Made by a program: the position numbers and the translations under genes | Shown here: positions 1 to 5,662 of the stretch, piece after piece | How positions within the stretch are numbered: the stretch's first letter is position 1 | Layout of the letters: the number at the start of each line of letters is the position of its first letter | Notes under the pieces: generated by a model | What the model saw: the letters and a program-made list of their open reading frames with translations, nothing else | Told to the model about the DNA's origin: nothing | The model's database searches: none | Assembly: GCA_023252095.1 (NCBI GenBank) | Contig: JAHEXN010000095.1 | Coordinates: 1-10,897 of the forward strand | Origin: Actinomycetes bacterium | Lineage (GTDB): Bacteria; Actinomycetota; Actinomycetes; Propionibacteriales; Nocardioidaceae | Length of the DNA: 10,897 nt | Reading direction: 5' to 3'

Positions 1-726
1 CTCGTCTTCGTCGTCGTCGCGATGGTGCTCGCCTTCGGGATGCTGGCCATGGTCGACCGCCAGCGCGAGGCCCTCGACCGCAGCCACGAGGTCATCCGTC
101 GCTACGTGCCGGCCCAGGTCGCCACCGCGGTCCTCGAGCACGGCGACACCGCCACCCGCCTGGAGCGCCGCAAGATCACGGTGTTCTTCTCCGACATCGT
201 CGGCTTCACCGAGACCACCGAACGCATGGAGCCGGAGGACCTGGCGCTGGTCCTCGGCGAGTACTTCTCCGAGATGGCCGCGATCGCGGCTCGTCACGAC
301 GGCACGATCGACGAGCTCGTCGGCGACGCCGTGCTGATCTTCTTCGGCGCCCCCACCGCCACGAACGATCGCGACCATGCGCTGCGCGCCGTGCGGATGG
401 CCGTCGAGATGCAGGAGGCCGTCGTCGGCCTCAACCGCCGCTGGGAGGAGGCGGGCATCGATGTCGAGTTCCGGATCCGCATGGGCATCAACACGGGCGT
501 CGTCGCGGTGGGCAATGTCGGCTCCGGCGCGCGCCAGAAGTACGCCGCGATCGGCCGGGCCGTGAACCTGGCGGCCCGGATCCAGACCGAGTGCCCGCCC
601 GGACGGGTGCTCATGACCCGGGCCACGTGGCTGCTCGTGCGCGACGAGGTGACGTGCGAGGAGCACGGCGAGGTCGAGCTGAAGGGCATCGGCCGCACGA
701 CGCCGCTGTACGCGATCACGCGGTGA
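1..726 (+). CDS. Membrane-anchored class III adenylate/guanylate cyclase, 3' part
   Basis: The reading frame is open from base 1, so the 5' end lies outside the window; 241 codons remain. The fragment starts inside a hydrophobic segment (LVFVVVAMVLAFGMLAM), followed by a short linker and a complete class III cyclase catalytic domain (about codons 55-238). The two metal-binding aspartates are D65 in SDIVGF and D109 in VGDAVLIFFGAP, 44 residues apart as in mammalian cyclases. The transition-state Asn189 and Arg193 (VNLAAR) are present, so the domain should be active in making a cyclic nucleotide. The purine-specifying positions are not those of canonical adenylate cyclases: the usual Lys is Glu105 and the usual Asp/Thr is Ala, so ATP versus GTP use cannot be decided. 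No HAMP domain is visible in the part seen. The class call is secure; substrate and sensory input are unknown. Confidence 0.9.
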   Translation, partial: LVFVVVAMVLAFGMLAMVDRQREALDRSHEVIRRYVPAQVATAVLEHGDTATRLERRKITVFFSDIVGFTETTERMEPEDLALVLGEYFSEMAAIAARHDGTIDELVGDAVLIFFGAPTATNDRDHALRAVRMAVEMQEAVVGLNRRWEEAGIDVEFRIRMGINTGVVAVGNVGSGARQKYAAIGRAVNLAARIQTECPPGRVLMTRATWLLVRDEVTCEEHGEVELKGIGRTTPLYAITR

Positions 727-753
727 GCAGCTCGCGGTCACCGAGCAGGACGG

Positions 754-785
754 CGCCCGACGGGCGAGGATCAGGCATGATCCTC
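754..785. terminator. Two abutting small hairpins after the cyclase gene
   Basis: CGCCC-gac-GGGCG (754-766) is followed directly by GAGGATCA-ggca-TGATCCTC (766-785), an 8-bp perfect inverted repeat with a 4-nt loop. They lie between the cyclase stop (726) and the PGPGW duplication. There is no clear T-tract, so this may be a weak terminator of the cyclase transcript or a protein-binding palindrome upstream of 803. The structure is seen; its role is inferred. Confidence 0.35.
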
Positions 786-790
786 TTCAT

Positions 791-1085
791 GCAGGCACCC
801 CGATGACGGACCCGAAGTCGCCGCGCTCTCGCTCGGCGAGCGATCCATTGCGCCTCGCGGCCATCGCGACCGGCTGGCTGCTGGTGGTTGCAGGAATCGC
901 CGCGCTCTTCCTCCCCTTGCCCGGTCTGCTGCTGCTCGTCCCCGGCCTGGCGCTTCTCACGTACGAGTACGTGTGGGCCGCATGATGGCCCATCGGCGGT
1001 TGGGGCACCGGCGCCTCGCTGATCGTGTCGGCGATCATCGCGCTCGGCTTCACCGTCTACAGCTTCCGCCGCTCCAGCGGCCGGC
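791..1085 (+). repeat. Tandem duplication, unit 1 (decayed)
   Basis: This unit is homologous to 1086-1548. The homology begins with GCAGGCAC exactly 12 bases upstream of the ATG in both units, covers the whole PGPGW coding region, and breaks at the end of the coding region, where the next GCAGGCAC starts. Unit 1 lacks 168 bp relative to unit 2. The divergence (37 of 59 residues identical in the N-terminal half, 26 of 33 in the C-terminal remnant, hand counts) says the duplication is not recent. Confidence 0.75.
803..985 (+). CDS. Truncated PGPGW membrane protein (60 aa), decayed tandem copy
   Basis: This encodes 60 residues that begin MTDPKSPRSRSA, matching the start MTDPKPSRSRSA of the intact gene at 1098. 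It holds two short hydrophobic stretches (about residues 19-36 and 38-52) around FLPLPGLLLLVPG, the equivalent of FLPGPGLLLLVAG, so the first PGPG proline-glycine pair is altered. A TGA at 983-985 ends it right after W58-A-A. The remainder of the ancestral protein resumes in the same frame at 986. No good Shine-Dalgarno sequence is visible, but none is visible for the intact copy either. It could still be made as a small membrane protein; more likely it is the 5' half of a pseudogene. Homology to the neighbour is clear, functionality is not. Confidence 0.6.
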   Translation: MTDPKSPRSRSASDPLRLAAIATGWLLVVAGIAALFLPLPGLLLLVPGLALLTYEYVWAA

Positions 1086-1097
1086 GCAGGCACGCCC
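986..1097 (+). pseudogene. Orphaned 3' remnant of the first PGPGW copy
   Basis: Directly after the TGA at 983, and in the same frame, the sequence encodes WPIGGWGTGASLIVSAIIAL then GFTVYSFRR, equivalent to residues 118-150 of the intact copy (WLIGGWGTGATLILSALIAL, GFIVYSFRR). Between codon 59 and the Trp equivalent to W118 the intact gene has 58 codons; here there are two (GCA, TGA). The net loss is therefore 56 codons (168 bp), frame-preserving except for the stop. The remnant has no stop of its own and runs into the leader of the next unit. No start codon or ribosome site would restore it as a sensible gene. Confidence 0.7.
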
Positions 1098-1548
1098 ATG
1101 ACCGACCCGAAGCCGTCACGCTCCCGGTCGGCGCACGCCGCCCGTGGCGTAGCGATCACGGTCGTCGGCTGGCTCCTCGTGCTGGCCGGCGTCGCCGCGA
1201 TCTTCCTCCCCGGGCCCGGGCTGCTGCTGCTCGTGGCCGGACTCGCGGTCCTCTCGGAACGCTACGAATGGGCCGAGCGCCGACTCGAACCGGTCAAGGT
1301 CATGGCGTTCAAGGCCGCTGCCGACGGTGTGCAGACGTGGCCCCGGATCCTCGCCAGTGTCGCGGGTGCGCTCCTGCTCGGCGGGATCGGCGTGGTCTGG
1401 GGCCTGCGCCCGGACGCCCCGGGCTGCTGGCCGATCGAGGAGAAGTGGTGGCTCATCGGCGGCTGGGGCACCGGCGCGACCCTGATCCTCTCGGCGCTCA
1501 TCGCGCTCGGCTTCATCGTCTACAGCTTCCGTCGCTTCCGCGGCAGAC
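1086..1548 (+). repeat. Tandem duplication, unit 2 (intact)
   Basis: This unit starts at GCAGGCAC (1086-1093), 12 bases before the ATG at 1098, as in unit 1 (791-798). The offset between the unit starts is 295 bp. Homology fades near 1545 in the last codons of the intact gene. Confidence 0.7.
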
Positions 1549-1592
1549 CCGATCACCAGGCCGAGGCCGAGCGGATCGCGCGCGAGGACTGA
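1098..1592 (+). CDS. PGPGW-family (TIGR02611-like) transmembrane protein
   Basis: This is a 164-residue membrane protein of unknown function. A basic N-terminus (MTDPKPSRSRSA) precedes a first helical hairpin, about residues 18-52, containing the family signature LPGPGLLLLVAGLAVLSERYEWA. An amphipathic stretch (about 60-85, ERRLEPVKVMAFKAAADG) follows, then two more hydrophobic segments (about 86-103 and 118-140) and a charged tail (RRFRGRPDHQAEAERIARED). The PGPG motif, followed by a Leu-rich segment and SERYEWAxRxL, is what identifies the family. The family is widespread in Actinobacteria; its biochemical role is not established. The gene directly follows its decayed paralogue, whose 3' end supplies its leader. 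There is no obvious Shine-Dalgarno sequence. The start is fixed by the parallel with the paralogue's N-terminus. Confidence 0.85.
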   Translation: MTDPKPSRSRSAHAARGVAITVVGWLLVLAGVAAIFLPGPGLLLLVAGLAVLSERYEWAERRLEPVKVMAFKAAADGVQTWPRILASVAGALLLGGIGVVWGLRPDAPGCWPIEEKWWLIGGWGTGATLILSALIALGFIVYSFRRFRGRPDHQAEAERIARED

Positions 1593-1623
1593 GCGAGGCC
1601 TCCTCACGGGCGCGCGACGGCGG

Positions 1624-1629
1624 TACAGT
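1624..1629 (+). promoter_or_regulatory. Possible -10 element for the amino acid dehydrogenase gene
   Basis: TACAGT fits the actinobacterial TANNNT -10 pattern and would give a leader of about 78 nt to the ATG at 1714. No recognisable -35 lies 16-18 bp upstream, so this is only a candidate. The leader contains a short GCCGC/GCGGC inverted repeat. Confidence 0.3.
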
Positions 1630-1713
1630 CGACGCGGAGCCGCACCACCCCGCGGCACTCCGCCGAGGGCGCCCACCACCGCGTCCTCGCGACCCACGAG
1701 AGAGAGCATCACC

Positions 1714-2796
1714 ATGAGCGACTCGTCCACCGTCTTCGCCCACCCGCACGAGCAGGTCGTCTTCTGCCACGACCCCGCCAGCGGACTCAAGGCCATCATC
1801 GGCCTCTACTCCACGGCCCTCGGCCCCGGACTCGGCGGCACGCGGTTCTACCCGTACGCCACGGAGGCCGACGCCCTCACCGACGTGCTCGCCCTGAGCC
1901 AGGGCATGGCCTACAAGAACGCGCTGGCCGGACTCGACCTCGGCGGCGGCAAGGCCGTCATCATCGGCGACCCGCGGGCCGACAAGTCCGAGGCCCTGCT
2001 GCGTGCGTACGGCCGCTTCGTGGAGTCGATCAACGGCCGCTACTTCACGGCGTGCGACGTCGGCACGTTCAGCCCCGACATGGACGTCATCGCCCGTGAG
2101 ACCTCCTACGTCACGGGCCGCACGGTCGAGCACGGTGGCGCCGGCGACTCCTCGGTCCTCACGGCCTTCGGCGTCTACCAGGGCATGCGCGCCAGCGCCG
2201 AGCACGTCTGGGGCGACACCTCGCTCGCCGGACGCACCGTCGGCATCGCCGGCGTCGGCAAGGTCGGCCGCCACCTCGTGCGCCACCTCGTGGAGGAGGA
2301 CGCCCAGGTCGTCGTGACCGACGTGAGCGCCGCCGCGCTCGAGGCCATCACCGCGACGTACCCGAGCGTGCGGGTCGTCGACTCGACCGATGCCCTCGTG
2401 GCGGAGCAGCTTGACGTCTTCGCACCGTGCGCACTCGGCCACGCGCTGACCGACACGGTCGTGGGCACGCTCTCGGCCCGCGTCGTCTGCGGCGGCGCCA
2501 ACAACCAGCTCGCGCACGACGGCACCGCCAAGCTCCTGACCGAGAAGGGCATCACGTACGCGCCCGACTACTGCGTCAACGCCGGTGGTGTCATCCAGGT
2601 CGCCGACGAGCTCGACCCGAGCGGGTTCAGCTTCGACCGCGCCAAGGCACGCGCGGCCGGCATCTTCGACACGACGCTCGCCGTGCTCGAACGGGCGGCC
2701 ATCGAGCAGATCACGTCGGCCGAGGCCGCCGACCGGCAGGCCGAGCAGCGCATGCGTGACGTCGGCCGCCTCCGCGGCATCCACCTGCCGGCCTGA
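1714..2796 (+). CDS. vdh: Valine dehydrogenase (Glu/Leu/Phe/Val dehydrogenase family)
   Basis: This is a 360-residue NAD-dependent dehydrogenase that oxidatively deaminates branched-chain amino acids (valine, leucine, isoleucine) to the 2-oxo acids, a first step of their catabolism that also yields precursors for branched fatty acids. The substrate-binding domain holds GPGLGGTRFYPY (38-49) and the two invariant lysines, K68 (MAYKNALAG) and K80 (LGGGKAVI), at the numbering known for Bacillus leucine dehydrogenase; the catalytic Asp is in TACDVGTFSPDM (D115). The Rossmann fingerprint GVGKVG ends a beta strand at about residues 180-185, and NAGGVI near 290 closes the cofactor domain. The length matches the valine dehydrogenases of Streptomyces. 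GAGAGAGAG (1698-1706) lies 7 nt before the ATG and supports the start. Valine versus leucine preference cannot be read from the sequence. Confidence 0.93.
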   Translation: MSDSSTVFAHPHEQVVFCHDPASGLKAIIGLYSTALGPGLGGTRFYPYATEADALTDVLALSQGMAYKNALAGLDLGGGKAVIIGDPRADKSEALLRAYGRFVESINGRYFTACDVGTFSPDMDVIARETSYVTGRTVEHGGAGDSSVLTAFGVYQGMRASAEHVWGDTSLAGRTVGIAGVGKVGRHLVRHLVEEDAQVVVTDVSAAALEAITATYPSVRVVDSTDALVAEQLDVFAPCALGHALTDTVVGTLSARVVCGGANNQLAHDGTAKLLTEKGITYAPDYCVNAGGVIQVADELDPSGFSFDRAKARAAGIFDTTLAVLERAAIEQITSAEAADRQAEQRMRDVGRLRGIHLPA

Positions 2797-2813
2797 CCAA
2801 GCCGCCGATCGGC

Positions 2814-2839
2814 CGGTGGCCACGCCCGGTGGCCACGCC
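2814..2839. repeat. Perfect 13-bp tandem duplication
   Basis: CGGTGGCCACGCC occurs at 2814-2826 and again immediately at 2827-2839 with no mismatch. Each unit carries the 8-bp palindrome GTGGCCAC. It lies 17 bp after the vdh stop and is probably a slippage duplication. Confidence 0.8.
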
Positions 2840-2840
2840 G

Positions 2841-2887
2841 CTGGTCGAGTGCTCGGCGAGCGCTAGCGAGCCGGCGTATCGAGACCC
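2841..2887. repeat. REP-like palindromic intergenic element
   Basis: The element opens with CTGGTCGAG, has a core containing the palindrome CGCTAGCG (2861-2868), and closes with GTATCGAGACC. On the opposite strand it reads GGTCTCGATACGC... CTCGACCAG. From memory this outline resembles an interspersed intergenic repeat common in Nocardioidaceae and related Actinobacteria. The family assignment is by memory and its copy number in this genome is unknown. Confidence 0.5.
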
Positions 2888-2952
2888 CCGCACCCGACGG
2901 CACCCCTCACCACTGGCGGCAACCACTGGCCGAGCGAAGCGAGGCAAGGCGC

Positions 2953-2990
2953 CCGGGCGAAGCCCGGCAGCGGTGAGGGACGAACCGCTG
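2953..2990. repeat. Pair of hairpins with GAA/GACGA loops
   Basis: CCGGGC-gaa-GCCCGG (2953-2967) is followed at once by CAGCGGT-nnnnnnnnn-ACCGCTG (2968-2974 with 2984-2990). Both stems are perfect. They sit in the convergent gap and could act as termination or RNA-end structures for either strand, although no T-tract follows them. Confidence 0.55.
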
Positions 2991-3026
2991 GAGCGGCGAC
3001 GAAGGAGCCGTGCGCCGCACTCGACG

Positions 3027-3092
3027 ACCGGGCTGACCGGCTACGCCGGTGGAACCCTGACCCGCGCGCTTGCGCGCACTCGTCAGCCCGGT
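3027..3092 (-). terminator. Nested inverted repeat at the marR 3' end, probable terminator
   Basis: An 11-bp perfect inverted repeat, ACCGGGCTGAC (3027-3037) and its complement (3082-3092), encloses two further hairpins: ACCGGC-tac-GCCGGT (3036-3050) and GCGCGC-tt-GCGCGC (3064-3077). The right arm contains the last codons and the TGA stop of the MarR gene. On the minus strand it would fold as the 3' end of that mRNA; being symmetric, it could also stop read-through from vdh. No U-tract follows. The structure is certain, the function inferred. Confidence 0.5.
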
Positions 3093-3574
3093 TCTGCGGC
3101 CTTGACGACCTCCGTCGCGCCGGCGAGGAAGCGGCTGATCGTGGCGACCTCGGCGTCGTCGAAGTCGTCGAGCAGGGCGACCATCGCCGCCGCCATCGGA
3201 CCGAACATCGCCCGAGCCTCGACTCCGGCGTGCTCGGTCATCGTCAGGCTGATCCGGCGCCGGTCCTCCTGGTCGTGGTGACGCTCGACGTGACCGGCCC
3301 GCACGAGGCGGTCGACCAGGGTCGTGGTGGCCGAGGGACTCAGCACGAGCACCTGGGCCAGCTCTCCCGGTGTCAGCGCCCCCGCACCGGACGCGCGAGC
3401 GGTCACGAGCGCCTGGAGCGCCTGGAGATCGGACCGGTGCAGACCGCGGGATGCTGCGGCGCGGTCCGAGAAGTGCAGCGTCGCCGTGGTGAGCCGCTGC
3501 AGTCGCTGCACGAGCTCGAGACGGTCGCCCGTGGAGGCCCGCCCCCCGATGTGCGTCGTCACGCCGACCACCAT
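3083..3574 (-). CDS. MarR-family transcriptional regulator
   Basis: This 163-residue winged-helix repressor probably controls itself and the diverging transporter gene. Helices at about 18-40 and 115-160 would form the dimer interface. The DNA-binding domain spans about 48-112: LTPGELAQVLVLSPSATTTL (67-86) is the helix-turn-helix, VDRLVRAGHVER follows, and DQEDRRRISLTMTEH (101-115) is the wing with the family signature DxRR. Length is normal for MarR. I placed the start at the ATG at 3574. A GTG at 3562 (MTTHIGG...) is a real alternative because TATGGT on the minus strand (3575-3570) sits exactly 7 nt before it, the spacing expected for a leaderless mRNA. No Shine-Dalgarno sequence serves either. 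Family call secure; ligand unknown, probably a compound exported by the neighbour. Confidence 0.92.
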   Translation of the reverse strand: MVVGVTTHIGGRASTGDRLELVQRLQRLTTATLHFSDRAAASRGLHRSDLQALQALVTARASGAGALTPGELAQVLVLSPSATTTLVDRLVRAGHVERHHDQEDRRRISLTMTEHAGVEARAMFGPMAAAMVALLDDFDDAEVATISRFLAGATEVVKAAEPG

Positions 3575-3589
3575 ATCGTGTGACGGTGG
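3557..3589. promoter_or_regulatory. Shared divergent promoter/operator of marR and MMPL genes
   Basis: Only 5 bp separate the two start codons as annotated, so both promoters must lie within the starts. TATCGT on the plus strand (3574-3579) and TATGGT on the minus strand (3575-3570) both fit TANNNT and overlap by 2 bp. They would give leaderless mRNAs starting at GTG 3586 (6-nt gap) and GTG 3562 (7-nt gap). An inverted repeat CGTCAC (3557-3562) / GTGACG (3580-3585) flanks them and is a candidate MarR operator; CCACC/GGTGG (3568-3572, 3585-3589) is another. The assignment is inferred from spacing. Confidence 0.45.
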
Positions 3590-5649
3590 AATCTTTCGAC
3601 CATCGAACCTTCTCCCTCGCCAGGCTCGTCGGCCACGGTCGATCCGTCGTCGTCCTGCTGGCGGGACTGCTGCTGGGAGGCGCGGTCCTGTTCCTCGCAC
3701 CCGCCCCGACGGAGGGCAGCGACGCCGGGTCGAACCTCCCTGCCGACGCGGAGTCCTCGATCGCGCAGGAACGACTCGCCACCCTCCCCGAGGGCGACGA
3801 CGCACCGGCGATCGTCGTGTTCTCGCGTGAGGGCGGGCTCGACCCCGCCGACCTCGAGGCCGCGACCGCCCGCGTGCGGGCCTTTGGCGAGGCGCTGGAC
3901 ATCGAGGCAGTCGGACTGATCCCCTCCGCCGACGGATCCGTCGCCCTCGCGCAGGTCCCCGTGTCCGGCGACCGGTCCAACGACGAGAACGGCGACCTGG
4001 TCGCCGAGATCCGGTCGATCGCCGGCGACGACCTGCCCGACGGCCTCACGACCCAGGTCACGGGCGGTCCGGCGGTGCAGGCCGATCTTGGTGAGGTCTT
4101 CTCCGGCGCCGACACCCGACTGCTGCTCGTGACCGCATCGGTCGTGGCCCTGCTGCTGATCATCACGTACCGCAGCCCGTGGTTGTGGATCGTTCCGCTC
4201 GCGGTGATCGGCCTGGGCGACCGCGTGGCGGCCAAGGTCGTCGACACCATCTCGGCCTGGAGTGGACTCGCCGTCGACGGCTCGATCACCGGCATCACGT
4301 CGGTGCTGGTCTTCGGCGCGGGCACGAACTACGCCCTGCTCCTGATCGCCCGTTACCGCGAGGAGCTCCGCCGGCACGAGAGCCGTCACGAGGCGATGCG
4401 CCAGGCGGTCGGCGCCGCCGCGCCGGCCATCCTGTCGAGCTCCGGCACCGTGATTCTCGGCCTGCTGACCCTGCTCGTCGCCGACTCCCCCTTCGTGAGC
4501 CGCATCGGACTGGCCGGCGCCGCCGGACTCGCCGTCGCCGTGTTCTTCGCGCTCGTGGTGCTGCCCGCCGCGATGACGCTGCCCGGACGTTGGTTGTTCT
4601 GGCCATTCGTCCCCCGCGTCGGCGACGAGGACCGCGCACACCGGGGCGTCTGGGGTCGGGTGGGCGCCGCCGTGACAGCTCGCCCGGCGTTCGTGACCGT
4701 CGCCGGCCTGGCGGCGCTCGGCGCGATGGCGCTCGGCGCCCTCGGCATCACGACCGGCTTGGCCCAGGACGAGCAGTTCCTCGACACCCCGGAGTCGATC
4801 AGCGCCCAGTCGACGCTGTCGTCGGCGTTCCCTGGCGGCATCTCCTCCCCGACCGTGGTGGCCACGGACTCGGGCTCCGTCGACGACGTCACGGCAGCGG
4901 CCGGAAAGCTCGACGGCGTCCAGACTGCCGAGCCCGCTGGCAGCGATGACACGACGGGGGAGGTCCGGGTCGTGCTCGAGGACGATCCCGGCAGCGAGGC
5001 GGCACTGGCCACGATCGACCGCCTGCGCGACGCCGTGCAGGAGGTCGACCCCGACGCAGCGGTCGGCGGACCCGATGCCGAAGCCGTCGACGAGGCGGAC
5101 ACTGCTGCCTCGGACCGCGCCACGGTCGTGCCCCTCGTGCTCGCCGTGGTCCTGGTGATGCTGTTCCTGCTGCTGCGGTCCGCCGTGGCGGCCGTGCTGC
5201 TGGGGGCCACGACCGTGCTGTCGTACCTCTCCGCGCTGGGCGTCGGGTGGCTCTTCTTCGACCACGTCCTGGGCTGGCCGGCGATGGACGTCAGCACTCC
5301 TCTGCTCGCCTTCATCTTCCTCGTGGCGCTGGGGGTCGACTACAACATCTTCCTCACGGCCCGGGCCCGCGAGGAGATGGCGGCCACGGGCGACGCGACC
5401 CAGTCCGTCGTCACGGCACTCGCCGTCACGGGTGGTGTGATCACGAGCGCCGGCATCCTGCTGGCGGCGGTGTTCACCGTCCTGGGGGTGCTGCCGCTGG
5501 TGCTCCTGGCCCAGCTCGGCGTGCTCGTCGGCTTCGGCGTGCTGCTCGACACCGTCGTGGTGCGCGGCCTGGTCACGCCAGCCCTGGTTGCCTGGGTCGG
5601 ACGCCGGTTCTGGTGGCCCGGCCGTCTGGCCCGCCACGACATCGCATGA
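3580..5649 (+). CDS. MMPL/RND-family membrane transporter
   Basis: This is a 689-residue inner-membrane exporter of the MMPL family in the RND superfamily, driven by the proton gradient. It shows the twofold RND plan: TM1 (about 23-41), a periplasmic domain (about 42-178), TM2-6 (about 180-335), then TM7 (about 372-393), a second periplasmic domain (about 395-512) and TM8-12 (about 514-670). The paired motifs in TM4 and TM10 are FGAGTNYALLLIARYREEL (N250, Y251) and GVDYNIFLTARAREE (D587, Y588). The second keeps the Asp-Tyr pair that relays protons in MmpL3; the first has Asn in place of Asp. The MarR gene diverging 5 bp away suggests ligand-induced export of a lipid or toxic compound. The start is GTG 3580 or GTG 3586; the latter fits a leaderless promoter. 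Substrate unknown. Confidence 0.92.
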   Translation: MTVESFDHRTFSLARLVGHGRSVVVLLAGLLLGGAVLFLAPAPTEGSDAGSNLPADAESSIAQERLATLPEGDDAPAIVVFSREGGLDPADLEAATARVRAFGEALDIEAVGLIPSADGSVALAQVPVSGDRSNDENGDLVAEIRSIAGDDLPDGLTTQVTGGPAVQADLGEVFSGADTRLLLVTASVVALLLIITYRSPWLWIVPLAVIGLGDRVAAKVVDTISAWSGLAVDGSITGITSVLVFGAGTNYALLLIARYREELRRHESRHEAMRQAVGAAAPAILSSSGTVILGLLTLLVADSPFVSRIGLAGAAGLAVAVFFALVVLPAAMTLPGRWLFWPFVPRVGDEDRAHRGVWGRVGAAVTARPAFVTVAGLAALGAMALGALGITTGLAQDEQFLDTPESISAQSTLSSAFPGGISSPTVVATDSGSVDDVTAAAGKLDGVQTAEPAGSDDTTGEVRVVLEDDPGSEAALATIDRLRDAVQEVDPDAAVGGPDAEAVDEADTAASDRATVVPLVLAVVLVMLFLLLRSAVAAVLLGATTVLSYLSALGVGWLFFDHVLGWPAMDVSTPLLAFIFLVALGVDYNIFLTARAREEMAATGDATQSVVTALAVTGGVITSAGILLAAVFTVLGVLPLVLLAQLGVLVGFGVLLDTVVVRGLVTPALVAWVGRRFWWPGRLARHDIA

Positions 5650-5662
5650 ACGGGAGGGCCGG

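Larger units (their letters stand above)
2797..3082. other. Structured convergent intergenic block, no gene
   Basis: This 286-bp stretch lies between the convergent stops of vdh (2796) and the MarR gene (3083). I see no credible coding region: the open frames have no family resemblance or ribosome site. It holds in order a GCCGATCGGC palindrome (2804-2813), a perfect 13-bp tandem duplication (2814-2839), a REP-like palindromic element (2841-2887), a second 9-bp direct repeat again at 13-bp spacing (2909-2917, 2922-2930), CGAA words at 23-bp spacing with two hairpins (2935-3003), and a nested inverted repeat reaching into the marR stop (3027-3092). Some of it must end both transcripts. Confidence 0.7.

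Noticed and set aside
983..985. TGA as a recoded (selenocysteine) codon joining the two halves of the first PGPGW copy
   Set aside because: 56 codons are also missing at this exact place, the intact copy has no Cys or Sec there, and I see no convincing SECIS-like stem directly after it; decay is simpler.
1025..1717. Long plus-strand open frame starting at GTG 1025
   Set aside because: It is the 3' remnant of the first PGPGW copy running without a stop across the intact copy in another frame; after about 30 residues it is Arg/Pro/Gly-rich shadow translation.
1513..2823. 436-codon minus-strand open frame opposite vdh
   Set aside because: It is exactly antisense to a well-supported dehydrogenase, has low-complexity composition and no family motif; a typical high-GC shadow.
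2935..3024. Possible CRISPR array from the 23-bp periodicity
   Set aside because: The repeated word is only about 4-6 bases, the units are degenerate, and there are no conserved repeats with distinct spacers or cas genes.
2797..3082. Insertion-sequence remnant or attachment site
   Set aside because: There is no transposase fragment, no target-site duplication, and no tRNA or integrase nearby; the repeats are better described as intergenic palindromes and terminator-like hairpins.
3575..3805. N-terminal extension of the MarR gene to an upstream ATG at 3805
   Set aside because: The extra 77 residues are Arg/Pro-rich and overlap the MMPL coding region; MarR proteins begin near the chosen start.
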